Assembly (NCBI GenBank): GCA_002083525.1
Contig: LWDM01000074.1
Span: forward strand, 243,225 to 307,224
DNA: 64,000 nucleotides
Direction: 5' to 3'
DNA from: Proteobacteria bacterium SG_bin9
GTDB lineage: Bacteria; Pseudomonadota; Alphaproteobacteria; Rhizobiales; Xanthobacteraceae
Part shown: positions 44,143 to 53,299 of the stretch, piece after piece
Position numbering within the stretch: the first letter of the stretch is position 1
How the letters are laid out: each line of letters starts with the position of its first letter
Position numbers and translations under genes: made by a program
Notes under the pieces: model-generated
What the model was told of the DNA's origin: nothing
Databases searched by the model: none
The model's input: the letters and a program-made list of their open reading frames with translations, nothing else

Positions 44143-44439
44143 TTAGACATCCTCATTCTGAGGCTTTGATCGATCCGTCTCATAGTAAGCGCGCATCACT
44201 CGAAGGTTGTTGAGTGATCGTCGCGCATCGTCGCGCATTTGGCGAACATCGCCGACAAGCTGACCAAAGCCGAATAGTACGGCTGCCGGCAATGCGAGAG
44301 CGACCGCAATTAATAAAACAATTAGTTCTCCACCTGCGGGTAACGGCGTCGGCCCCGGACGCGCAATCAGAATGACCGCAGCAATGCCCCATACGAGCAG
44401 AAGATAGAGCCCCGAAACAAACTTGATGAATCCTGCCAT
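44143..44439 (-). CDS. Small two-helix membrane protein
   Basis: 98 residues with two membrane helices (about residues 5-27 and 38-62) and a charged cytoplasmic tail (VRQMRDDARRSLNNLRVMRA). No family recognised. It stands alone between the small secreted protein genes and tRNA-Arg. Base composition is slightly more A+T rich than its neighbours. Confidence 0.7.
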   Translation of the reverse strand: MAGFIKFVSGLYLLLVWGIAAVILIARPGPTPLPAGGELIVLLIAVALALPAAVLFGFGQLVGDVRQMRDDARRSLNNLRVMRAYYETDRSKPQNEDV

Positions 44440-44553
44440 GCTACGCCCCTAGCCGGACGTATCCAATCGCAAGTGGTGGGGATCGCGATGTTACGAGAAC
44501 TAACCATTGACCTCTAGCGATTGAGGCCACAGGCCGCGTTCGCGGCAGAAAGC

Positions 44554-44630
44554 TGGCGATCCCGGCAGGATTCGAACCTGCAACCCGCGGAGTAGAAATC
44601 CGCTACTCTATCCAGTTGAGCTACGGGATC
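44554..44630 (-). tRNA. tRNA-Arg (anticodon UCU)
   Basis: The minus strand folds as a tRNA. Acceptor stem GATCCCG/CGGGATC, D arm TAGCTCAACTGGATAGAGTA, anticodon stem GCGGA/TCCGC with loop TTTCTAC (anticodon TCT), and T arm with GGTTCGAATC. CCA is encoded at 44554-44556 after discriminator G. Reads AGA codons, which are rare in this GC-rich genome. Confidence 0.95.
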
Positions 44631-44956
44631 GTCCTCCCCACCTCCTAACCGAATTTCGTTAAAACCTCCACTTTCTGAACGGCCTGGCTTGAACCCGGCC
44701 GCCCGCCACCACGACAAACGCCGCGGGGGAGGTGCGTCCTGCGTCAGCCGCTCCCAGCCGCCAATGATGCGTTGCCGCCCTAGGCCGCGCAGCTGTTGGG
44801 CGCGTGGTCTCGGTCGCGTCATCGCGCGGTCGTGGCGCCGTCACGCAGCAACCGGAGAATTTTCGTGGTCCATCTCCACGGCCATGGATACGTCACGTTT
44901 CAGGAATGTCTTGAGTGCCCCGGCGCGAATTGCCGCGCGCGGGCAGGGAGCCCCAC
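44631..44956. other. Gene-free region between tRNA-Arg and the macroglobulin gene
   Basis: 326 bp with no supported gene. Short open frames that cross the tRNA are translations of it and were discarded. The left part must contain the tRNA promoter (minus strand), the right part the promoter of the macroglobulin operon; no clear motif can be named. Confidence 0.4.
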
Positions 44957-47900
44957 ATGATCCGTCTGGTTCGCGCCATCTCGCTGAGCGCCACGCTTTT
45001 GCTTGCCTCCACGGCATCCTATGCCGCCGACAAGGCCTTCAAGCGGGATGAGCTTGGCGACGCCGCCATAAAACTCGAAGCGCAGATCAAGAAGGAGGCG
45101 GGTGTCGTCAACAAACCGGCCGCGACCTTGCGAACCGACGCTGACGCCGCCTTCCGCCGCTCCGACTTCCGTGCCGGACTAACCACGCTCGGCCAGATTG
45201 TGGCGGTGGCGCCGCAGGACAGCGGCAACTGGCTGCGCCTTGCGAAAGCGATCTTCCAGATTCGCCCGGTCGACAGCCGCGAACAGACCTTCCTGCTCGA
45301 GCGCGCCTCGACCGCGGCCTACATCGCCTACCAGCGCGCCGGCAATCCGGCCGAGGAGGCGGATGCGCTGGCCACCATCGGTCGCGCCATGGCCGATCGC
45401 AAAATCTATCGTCCGGCCCTCGATGCCATGCGCCTGTCGCTCGACCTGCGCGAGGTCGCCGACGTGCGCGGCAGCTACGAGAAGCTGCGCGACGAGAAGG
45501 GTTTCCGCCTGCTCGACTACTCGGTGGACTCGGATAGCGCCTCGCCGCGTGTCTGTTTCCAGTTCTCCGAAGAACTGCTGAAGCGTACCGACTTCTCGCC
45601 CTTCGTGGCGCTCGGCGGCGTCGATAAACCTGCGTTGTCCGCCGAAGACAAGCAGCTCTGTGTCGAGGGCCTGAAGCACGGCGAACGCTACAACGTGAAC
45701 CTGCGCTCGGGCCTGCCGTCGACGGTGAAAGAAACGCTGCCGAAGTCGGCCGAATACAACATCTACGTCCGCGACCGGAAGCCGTTCGTGCGCTTCACAG
45801 GCAAGGCCTACGTGCTGCCGCGCACCGGCCAGCGCGGCATTCCGGTGGTCAGCGCCAACACCCCGTCGGTGGCGATCCAGGTGTTTCGCATCGGCGACCG
45901 CAACCTGATCAACACGGTGCTGAGTAGCGACTTCCAGTCGAACATCGCCAGCTACGAACTGTCCGAGCTCGGCAGCGAGAAGGGCGTGAAGGTCTGGTCC
46001 GGCGATCTCACGACCGCCACCACGCTCAATCAGGATGTGACGACCGCGTTCCCGGTCGATCAGGCGATCCCCGAACTGCAGCCCGGCGTCTATGTGATGA
46101 CGGCCGCCGCCAAGGGCCCCGGCTCGTCGTCCGGCGATGACGATTACAGCTCGCTGGCGACCCAGTGGTTCATCGTCTCCGACCTCGGGCTGACGGCCTA
46201 CTCGGGCAACGACGGCATCCATGTGTTCGCCAACTCGCTGGCCTCGACGCAGCCGATTGCCAAGGCCGAGGTGCGGCTGATCGCGCGCAACAACGAAATC
46301 CTCTCGACCAAGAAGACCGACGACGCCGGCCACGTGTTGTTTGAGGCGGGCCTCGCGCTCGGTGAGGGCGGCCTGTCGCCGGCCTTGCTCGCCGTTACTG
46401 GCGAAAAGGGCGACTACGCCTTCCTGAGCCTCAAATCGACCGCGTTCGATCTGTCGGACCGTGGTGTCGGCGGTCGCAAACCGAGCGGCAACGCGGATGC
46501 GTTCGTCTATGCCGAGCGCGGCGTCTATCGCTCCGGCGAGACCGTGTACCTCACCGCGCTGTTGCGCGACGGGCAGGGCAATGCCGTTTCGTCGAGCCCG
46601 CTGACCTTGGTGGTCGAGCGTCCGGACGGCGTCGAGTTCCGCCGCATCACCCTGCAAGACCAGGGGGCGGGCGGCCGCAGCCTGACCCTGCCACTGAACT
46701 CGGCGGTTCCAACCGGCACCTGGCGGGTCCGCGCCTTCACCGACCCCAAGGGCAAGGCGGTCGGCGAGACCACCTTCATGGTCGAAGACTACGTTCCGGA
46801 TCGGATCGAATTCGACCTGTTCTCAAAGGCAAAGCAGATTGGAGCTGAGACTCCAGTAGAACTTAAAGTTGACGGCCGATTCCTTTATGGCGCCCCGGCT
46901 TCTGCGCTCCAGCTTGAAGGCGATATGTTGGTCGCGCCCGCCGCCAGCCGGCCGGGCTTTGCCGGCTACACCTTCGGCGTCAAGGACGAGGAAACCGCGA
47001 GCAACGAGCGCACGCCGCTGGAAGGCCTCCCGGAGACGGACGCCAACGGAACCGCGACCTTCGAGGCCTCGCTGCCGAAGCCGCCGACCTCGTCGCGGCC
47101 GCAGGAAGCGCAGTTCTTCATCCGCATGGTCGAGTCGGGTGGCCGCGCCGTCGAGCGCAAGCTGACGCTGCCGGTGACGCCGCAGACGGCGATGATCGGC
47201 ATCAAGCCGCTGTTCGGCGACAAGAGTGTGGCCGAGGGCGACAAGGCCGAGTTCGACATCGCCTACGTCACGCCGGACAACAAGGCGCAGGCCAAGGGCG
47301 GCATGCGTTATGAGCTGTTGAAGCTCGAGTCGCGTTACCAGTGGTATCGCCAGGGCACGTCCTGGGAATACGAGCCGGTGAAGTCGACCAAGCGCGTCGC
47401 CGATGGCGAAGTCAGCGCCGCCGCCGACAAGCCGGGCCGCATCCAGGTGTCGCCGCAGCCGGGACGCTATCGTCTCGATGTGAAGTCACCGGAGGCCGAT
47501 GGCCCGCTGACCTCGTTCCAGTTCGATGTGGGCTGGTACTCGGAAGGCAGCGCCGACACGCCTGACCTTCTGGAAACCTCGATCGACAAGCCGGAATACG
47601 TTCCCGGCGACACGATGGTCGTCACCGTCAATACGCGCTCGGCCGGCAAGCTGACCGTGAACGTGATCGGCGAGCGTTTGCTGACCACGCAGACCAGCGA
47701 CATCAAGGAAGGCCAGCAGCAGGTCCGTATCCCAGTCGGCAAGGACTGGGGCACGGGTGCCTATGTGGTCGCGACCTTGCGGCGTCCGCTCGATGCCGAT
47801 GCCCAGCGCATGCCGGGCCGCGCCATCGGTCTGAAGTGGTTCGGCATCGACAAGAAGGCGCGCACGCTCGCGGTGACCTTGTCACCGCCGGCGCTGGTGC

Positions 47901-50182
47901 GCCCGAGCACCATGCTCGAGTTGCCGGTGAAGATCGAAGGCCTCGCCCGCGGCGAGGACGCCAAGATCGTGGTCGCCGCCGTCGACGTCGGCATCCTCAA
48001 CCTTACCAACTACAAGCCGCCGGCGCCCGACGACTATTATCTCGGCCAGCGCAAGCTCTCGGCTGAAATCCGTGACCTCTACGGACAACTGATCGACGGC
48101 ATGCAGGGCACGCGCGGCCAGATCCGCACCGGTGGTGACGGCGCAAACGCAGGCATCGAAGGCAGCCCGCCGACGCAGAAGCCGCTGGCGCTGTACTCCG
48201 GCATTGTCACTGTCGGCGCCGACGGCACCGCGAAGATCAGCTTCGAGATTCCGGAGTTTGCCGGCACGGCACGGATCATGGCGGTGGCCTGGTCGGCGAC
48301 CAAGGTCGGCCGCGCCAACACCGACGTGACCGTGCGCGATCCGGTGGTGCTCACCGCGACGCTGCCGCGTTTCCTGCTCAACGGTGATCGCGGCACCATG
48401 AACCTCGACCTCGACAACGTCGAAGGTCCGGCCGGTGACTATTCGATCAGCGTCAAGGCGACGGGGCCGGTGAAGTTCAACGGCCAGCCCACGACCTCGA
48501 TGCGGCTCGCCGCCAAGCAGCGCACGACTGTGGCGCTGACGATGGATGCGACCGCAGCAGGCGCCGCTCAGCTCGACGTCGACATCAAGGGCCCGAACGG
48601 GCTCGCGCTGAAGCGTCAGTACGCGCTGAACGTGAAGGCGGCGACGCAGGTGCTCGCCCGCCGCTCGATCCGCACACTTGCGAAGGGTGAAAGTCTGACG
48701 TTGTCGAACGACATGTTCTCGGACCTCGTGCCGGGCACCGGCGCGGTGTCGCTCTCGGTCGGCCTGTCGTCGGCGCTCGACGCGGCGACCATCCTGAAGG
48801 CGCTCGACCGTTATCCGTTCGGCTGTTCCGAGCAGATCACGAGCCGCGCCATGCCGCTGCTCTACGTCAACGATCTCGCGGCCGAAAACCATCTCGCGAT
48901 GGACACGGCCGTCGATCAGCGCATCAAGGATGCGATCGACCGGCTGCTCGCGCGGCAGGGTTCGAACGGCTCGTTCGGCCTCTGGTCGGCGGGTGGCGAG
49001 GACGCCTGGCTCGACGCCTACGTTACCGACTTCCTGACGCGGGCGCGCGAGAAGGGCTTCGTCATTCCCAACGTGCTGTTCAAGACCGCCCTCGACCGGA
49101 TCCGCAACTCGGTGGTGAATGCCGATGAGCCGGAGAAGGACGGCGGCCGCGAATTGGCGTACGGCCTTTACGTGCTGGCGAAGAACGGCATCGCGCCGAT
49201 TGGCGACCTGCGCTATCTCGCCGACACCAAGCTCGACAAGCTGGCGACCCCGATCGCCAAGGCGCAGCTCGCTGCGGCGCTGGCGCTCGTCGGTGACCGC
49301 GTCCGGGCCGAGAAGGTCTATGCAGCTGCGGCCGACAGCCTCGCGCCGAAGCCGTCGCTGCAGTTCGGCCGCACCGACTACGGTTCGGCCTTGCGTGACT
49401 CGGCGGCGCTCGTCTCGCTCGCAAGCGAAGGCAACGCGCCGAAGGCGACGCTGGTCTCGGCGGTCGAACGGGTTGAAGCCGCACGCGGCCTCTCGTCGTT
49501 CACCTCGACACAGGAGAACGCGTGGATGGTGCTGGCCGCCCGCGCGTTGTCGAAGGAAGCGAACACGATCTCGCTCGACATCGATGGCGGTGCGGTGAAG
49601 GCCGCGACGTATCGCAGCTACAAGGCCTCCGATGTGGCCGCGAAGCCGATGCGCATCACCAACACCGGCGACACGCCGGTGCAGGCGGTGGTGTCGGTGT
49701 CCGGTTCGCCGGTCACGCCCGAACCGGCGGCGTCGAACGGCTTCAAGATCGAGCGCAACTATTTCACACTCGACGGCAAGCCGGCTAATCCGTCGAAGGC
49801 CAAGCAGAATGACCGCTTTGCGGTCGTGCTGAAGATCACCGAAGCTAAGCCGGAGTACGGTCAGGTGATGGTGGTCGACTATCTGCCGGCCGGCTTCGAA
49901 ATCGACAATCCGAAACTCGTCTCATCCGGCGACACCGGCACGCTCGACTGGATCGAGGACGGCGAGGACGCGCAGAACGCCGAGTTCCGCGACGACCGCT
50001 TCAACGCGGCGTTCGAACGCGGCAGCGACGACAGCCCGGTCTTCACCGTGGCCTACATCGTCCGCGCGGTCTCGCCCGGCAAGTATGTGCTGCCGCAGGC
50101 CTACGTCGAGGACATGTACAACCCCTCGCGCTACGGCCGCACCGGCACCGGGGCGATCGAGATCACCTCGGCGAAGAAATGA
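44957..50182 (+). CDS. Bacterial alpha-2-macroglobulin (YfhM-type)
   Basis: 1741 residues. A Sec signal peptide (MIRLVRAISLSATLLLASTA) is followed by macroglobulin-like beta domains, a bait-region-containing middle and the thioester domain. The thioester motif GCSEQ is intact (Cys1290, Gln1293), within DRYPFGCSEQITSRAMPLLY. Such proteins trap proteases in the periplasm and work with PBP1C. Unlike E. coli YfhM there is no lipobox cysteine after the signal peptide, so it may be soluble. The ATG at 44957 has GGGAG upstream. Its stop overlaps the pbpC start (ATGA). Confidence 0.93.
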   Translation: MIRLVRAISLSATLLLASTASYAADKAFKRDELGDAAIKLEAQIKKEAGVVNKPAATLRTDADAAFRRSDFRAGLTTLGQIVAVAPQDSGNWLRLAKAIFQIRPVDSREQTFLLERASTAAYIAYQRAGNPAEEADALATIGRAMADRKIYRPALDAMRLSLDLREVADVRGSYEKLRDEKGFRLLDYSVDSDSASPRVCFQFSEELLKRTDFSPFVALGGVDKPALSAEDKQLCVEGLKHGERYNVNLRSGLPSTVKETLPKSAEYNIYVRDRKPFVRFTGKAYVLPRTGQRGIPVVSANTPSVAIQVFRIGDRNLINTVLSSDFQSNIASYELSELGSEKGVKVWSGDLTTATTLNQDVTTAFPVDQAIPELQPGVYVMTAAAKGPGSSSGDDDYSSLATQWFIVSDLGLTAYSGNDGIHVFANSLASTQPIAKAEVRLIARNNEILSTKKTDDAGHVLFEAGLALGEGGLSPALLAVTGEKGDYAFLSLKSTAFDLSDRGVGGRKPSGNADAFVYAERGVYRSGETVYLTALLRDGQGNAVSSSPLTLVVERPDGVEFRRITLQDQGAGGRSLTLPLNSAVPTGTWRVRAFTDPKGKAVGETTFMVEDYVPDRIEFDLFSKAKQIGAETPVELKVDGRFLYGAPASALQLEGDMLVAPAASRPGFAGYTFGVKDEETASNERTPLEGLPETDANGTATFEASLPKPPTSSRPQEAQFFIRMVESGGRAVERKLTLPVTPQTAMIGIKPLFGDKSVAEGDKAEFDIAYVTPDNKAQAKGGMRYELLKLESRYQWYRQGTSWEYEPVKSTKRVADGEVSAAADKPGRIQVSPQPGRYRLDVKSPEADGPLTSFQFDVGWYSEGSADTPDLLETSIDKPEYVPGDTMVVTVNTRSAGKLTVNVIGERLLTTQTSDIKEGQQQVRIPVGKDWGTGAYVVATLRRPLDADAQRMPGRAIGLKWFGIDKKARTLAVTLSPPALVRPSTMLELPVKIEGLARGEDAKIVVAAVDVGILNLTNYKPPAPDDYYLGQRKLSAEIRDLYGQLIDGMQGTRGQIRTGGDGANAGIEGSPPTQKPLALYSGIVTVGADGTAKISFEIPEFAGTARIMAVAWSATKVGRANTDVTVRDPVVLTATLPRFLLNGDRGTMNLDLDNVEGPAGDYSISVKATGPVKFNGQPTTSMRLAAKQRTTVALTMDATAAGAAQLDVDIKGPNGLALKRQYALNVKAATQVLARRSIRTLAKGESLTLSNDMFSDLVPGTGAVSLSVGLSSALDAATILKALDRYPFGCSEQITSRAMPLLYVNDLAAENHLAMDTAVDQRIKDAIDRLLARQGSNGSFGLWSAGGEDAWLDAYVTDFLTRAREKGFVIPNVLFKTALDRIRNSVVNADEPEKDGGRELAYGLYVLAKNGIAPIGDLRYLADTKLDKLATPIAKAQLAAALALVGDRVRAEKVYAAAADSLAPKPSLQFGRTDYGSALRDSAALVSLASEGNAPKATLVSAVERVEAARGLSSFTSTQENAWMVLAARALSKEANTISLDIDGGAVKAATYRSYKASDVAAKPMRITNTGDTPVQAVVSVSGSPVTPEPAASNGFKIERNYFTLDGKPANPSKAKQNDRFAVVLKITEAKPEYGQVMVVDYLPAGFEIDNPKLVSSGDTGTLDWIEDGEDAQNAEFRDDRFNAAFERGSDDSPVFTVAYIVRAVSPGKYVLPQAYVEDMYNPSRYGRTGTGAIEITSAKK

Positions 50183-52305
50183 GCGAAGCGGGGACCATAA
50201 CGACGCCGGCGGCCGTACGCGGCCGCTGGTCCTGGATGAAGCGGGCGGCACTCGTCGTTGGCTGCGGCGCGCTTGCGCTTGCCGCTTCGGTTGCGCTGTG
50301 GCTCGCGTCACTCGGCCCGCTGCCGTTGACGAAGGCGCGGCTGGTGTCGTCGGTCATCCTCGACCGCAACGACAAGCTGCTCCGCGCCTATGCGATGGAG
50401 GACGGCCGCTGGCGATTGCCGGTCGATGCCAAGAAGGGCGTCGATCCGACCTACCTCAAGATTCTGTTTGCCTATGAAGACAAGCGTTTCCAATCGCACC
50501 ACGGCGTCGATCCGATGGCGCTCGGACGCGCGGCGATGCAGCTTGCCAACGAAGGCGAGATCGTCTCCGGCGGTTCGACCATCACCATGCAGCTTGCACG
50601 GCTGATGGAGCCGCGCCGCGAGCGGTCGGTCTCTGCGAAGCTGCGGCAGATCGTTCGCGCGATCGAACTCGAGCAGCAGCTCTCGAAGGACGAGATTCTC
50701 AACCTCTATCTGACGCTTGCGCCGTTCGGCGGCAACCTGGAAGGCATTCGCGCGGCGTCGTTCGCCTATTTCGGCAAGGAGTCGAAGCGCCTCTCGCTCG
50801 GAGAGGCGGCGCTTCTGGTCGCGCTGCCGCAGTCGCCGGAGACGCGCCGTCTCGATCGCTTCCCGGAAGCCGCGCAGCGTGCGCGCGACCGCGTGCTCGA
50901 TCGCATGGTTGAAGAGGGCGTTGTGTCGTCGGAAGACGCCATGCACGCGAAGGCCGAGATTGTTCCGCGCGGCCGCAAGCCGATGCCACTGCTGGCGCCG
51001 CATGCCACCGATCAGGTGATTGCAGGCGCTCAGCCCGGTTCGACGATTCATCTGACGCTCGACAGCACGCTGCAGCAAATGCTGGAGTCGCTGGCGCGTG
51101 ATCGCGCGAATGCGCTCGGTCCGGATATCTCGATCGGCATTCTCGCCGTTGACAACGACAGTGGCGAGGTGCTCGCCCGCGTCGGTTCTCCGGACTACTT
51201 CGACGTGCGCCGTGCCGGACAGGTCGATATGACCCGCGCGATCCGTTCGCCCGGCTCGACGCTGAAGCCTTTTATCTACGGCTTCGCGTTCGAAGACGGC
51301 TTTGTCCATCCGGAAAGTCTGATTGACGACCGCCCGATCCGCTTCGGCAGCTACGCGCCGGAAAACTTCGACATGACGTTCCAGGGAACGGTGCCGGTGC
51401 GCAAGGCGCTGCAGCTTTCGCTGAACGTGCCCGCGATTGCCTTGCTTGAGCGCGTCGGTGCGAGCCGCATGACCGCGCGGCTCAAGCAAGCAGGCACAGG
51501 TCTTGTGCTGCCGAAGGATGAAGCACCGGGCCTTGCAATGGGTCTCGGCGGTGTCGGCGTGACCTTGCGCGATCTGGTGCAGCTCTATTCGGGCTTCCCG
51601 CGGCTCGGCAGCATCCTGCCGTTGCGTGAAATCGCGGTCGACGACGATGCAAAGGACACGCGCGAGCCGTTGCAGCTGATGGATCAGGTCGCGGCTTGGC
51701 AGGTCGGTAACGTGCTGATTGGCACGCCGCCGCCGGAGAACGCGGTCGGCGGCCGCATCGCCTACAAGACCGGCACCAGCTACGGCTATCGCGATGCGTG
51801 GTCGGTCGGCTTCGACGGCCGCATGACCATCGGCGTCTGGGTCGGCCGTCCGGATGGCGCACCGGTGCCCGGTATTCTCGGGCGCACGACAGCCGTGCCG
51901 ATCCTGTTCGACGCCTTCGCCCGCACCGGAAAAGCGCCGGCGGCTTTGCCGAAGGCGCCGCGCGGGACGCTGATTTCGACGGCCGCAAGATTGCCACTAC
52001 CTTTGAAGCGCTTCCGGCCGTTCGGCGATCTCGTCCGCGCCGGCAGCGAGCAGACGCTGAAAATCCAGTTTCCGCTGAACGGATCGCGGATCGACGCGTC
52101 GAACGGCGCGGGACCGTTGTCGTCGATGCCGGTGAAGGTTTCTGGCGGCGTCCTGCCGATGACCGTGCTGATCAACGGCGTCTCCGCAGGCGAAATCGAC
52201 GGCCGCCGTCAGCGTCTGGTCGATCCGCCGGGGCCGGGGTTCGTGCGACTGACGGTGATGGATGCGGCTGGTTCAGCCGATTCAGTGGTGGTGCGAATCC
52301 AGTAG
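50179..52305 (+). CDS. pbpC: Penicillin-binding protein 1C (peptidoglycan glycosyltransferase/transpeptidase)
   Basis: 708 residues. One N-terminal membrane anchor (about residues 20-48), then a GT51 transglycosylase domain (AYEDKRFQSHHGVDP with the catalytic Glu; GGSTITMQLARLM). The transpeptidase domain has SxxK at Ser360 (SPGSTLKPF), SLN (LSLNVPA) and KTGTS at 530-534; a C-terminal BiPBP_C domain follows. It repairs or makes peptidoglycan. Coupled by ATGA overlap with the macroglobulin gene, the yfhM-pbpC pair known in many Gram-negative bacteria. Confidence 0.95.
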   Translation: MSEAGTITTPAAVRGRWSWMKRAALVVGCGALALAASVALWLASLGPLPLTKARLVSSVILDRNDKLLRAYAMEDGRWRLPVDAKKGVDPTYLKILFAYEDKRFQSHHGVDPMALGRAAMQLANEGEIVSGGSTITMQLARLMEPRRERSVSAKLRQIVRAIELEQQLSKDEILNLYLTLAPFGGNLEGIRAASFAYFGKESKRLSLGEAALLVALPQSPETRRLDRFPEAAQRARDRVLDRMVEEGVVSSEDAMHAKAEIVPRGRKPMPLLAPHATDQVIAGAQPGSTIHLTLDSTLQQMLESLARDRANALGPDISIGILAVDNDSGEVLARVGSPDYFDVRRAGQVDMTRAIRSPGSTLKPFIYGFAFEDGFVHPESLIDDRPIRFGSYAPENFDMTFQGTVPVRKALQLSLNVPAIALLERVGASRMTARLKQAGTGLVLPKDEAPGLAMGLGGVGVTLRDLVQLYSGFPRLGSILPLREIAVDDDAKDTREPLQLMDQVAAWQVGNVLIGTPPPENAVGGRIAYKTGTSYGYRDAWSVGFDGRMTIGVWVGRPDGAPVPGILGRTTAVPILFDAFARTGKAPAALPKAPRGTLISTAARLPLPLKRFRPFGDLVRAGSEQTLKIQFPLNGSRIDASNGAGPLSSMPVKVSGGVLPMTVLINGVSAGEIDGRRQRLVDPPGPGFVRLTVMDAAGSADSVVVRIQ

Positions 52306-52315
52306 CCGCGTGTGC

Positions 52316-53140
52316 TTAGCGAATGAACGACCAGTTCTTGTAGAACATGGTTTTCAGCGACGCCGCGATCAGCGCGGCGCCTGCAATGGCCGTATTGAAC
52401 AGCGCCTGCGCATGGTTCGGCCGCACGATGTCCATGAACAGGCAATAACGCGCCTGGTCGACGTCGTTCACCGAACGGTGGAACAGCGTGTCGTCGAAGA
52501 TGAAGAGCGGCTGCTTGACCCAGAGATGCGTCTTGTCGTCGACGTCGATGAAGACCTTGTCGCTGTCGATCGGATCGAGATTGTAGAGGACGCGGAAGGT
52601 CAGACGCAGTGGGCCGAAATGCCACGAGGTGTGTTCGCGGGTGTTGAAAACCGAAACCGCGATCGTCTTGATGTAACGGAATTGCTGCTCGAATTCGGGA
52701 ATACGGATGGTGGTGGTCTGCTGCTGATCGAACCACTTGAACGTCAGCATGCCGCGCTTCTTGTCGCCGAGCACTTCGCCGACGCGCGCTTTGATGAGAT
52801 CGCCGTTCTCCACGAACGCCTTGACGCAGGCCTCGATCTCGGCGCGATGCTCCTGCGGCAGATCCTCGAGCCTGTATGTGCCGAGATTGCGCGCGGACAG
52901 CATGTCGGCGAACAGATTGAGCGGCGACAACAGCCAGGTCAGGATTCCGTTGCCCAGAAAATACTTCTCGGCGAGCTCAGGCGTGATCCGGAAATGCCGG
53001 CGAATATCGAGAGCGCCGCAGATCAACAGAAACAGCGTGACGTAAGGCGCGAAGTAGAGCGCCGGCACGAGGACGACCGCCGCAATTGACAGACGGCGGA
53101 CGCGCTTTGGGTTGATCTTGAATGTTTCGGTCAGTGCCAT
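52316..53140 (-). CDS. Aspartyl/asparaginyl beta-hydroxylase family (LpxO-like)
   Basis: 274 residues. An N-terminal membrane helix pair (residues about 16-45) anchors the protein; the rest is the Asp/Asn hydroxylase double-stranded beta-helix. The iron histidines are likely those in HTSWHFGPLRLT and FDDTLFHRSVNDV, with an arginine later (QARYCLF) for 2-oxoglutarate. Membrane-anchored members of this family (LpxO) hydroxylate the secondary acyl chains of lipid A. Next to GT39, GT2 and LAB_N genes this role is likely. It converges with pbpC, 10 bp away. Confidence 0.82.
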   Translation of the reverse strand: MALTETFKINPKRVRRLSIAAVVLVPALYFAPYVTLFLLICGALDIRRHFRITPELAEKYFLGNGILTWLLSPLNLFADMLSARNLGTYRLEDLPQEHRAEIEACVKAFVENGDLIKARVGEVLGDKKRGMLTFKWFDQQQTTTIRIPEFEQQFRYIKTIAVSVFNTREHTSWHFGPLRLTFRVLYNLDPIDSDKVFIDVDDKTHLWVKQPLFIFDDTLFHRSVNDVDQARYCLFMDIVRPNHAQALFNTAIAGAALIAASLKTMFYKNWSFIR

Positions 53141-53299
53141 CTGCGAAAAACCCGCTGTCAGCCGGGCCTTGCATCCCGGGCCGTCCTCTTAATGGGTCTG
53201 TGTCCGCCCGGCAAGTTGGTGGCCCTAAAGTTAGAGGATTCCTAGGCCGATCCGCGCTCCGGAGTTGTTCCCTTGGCGGTTTCATCGTATGCGAACTCC

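Noticed and set aside
44514..44822. 102-codon minus-strand frame across the tRNA
   Set aside because: Its peptide includes the translation of tRNA-Arg, a frequent false gene.
45179..46657. 492-codon minus-strand frame
   Set aside because: Opposite the alpha-2-macroglobulin gene, which has a signal peptide and thioester motif; antisense composition only.
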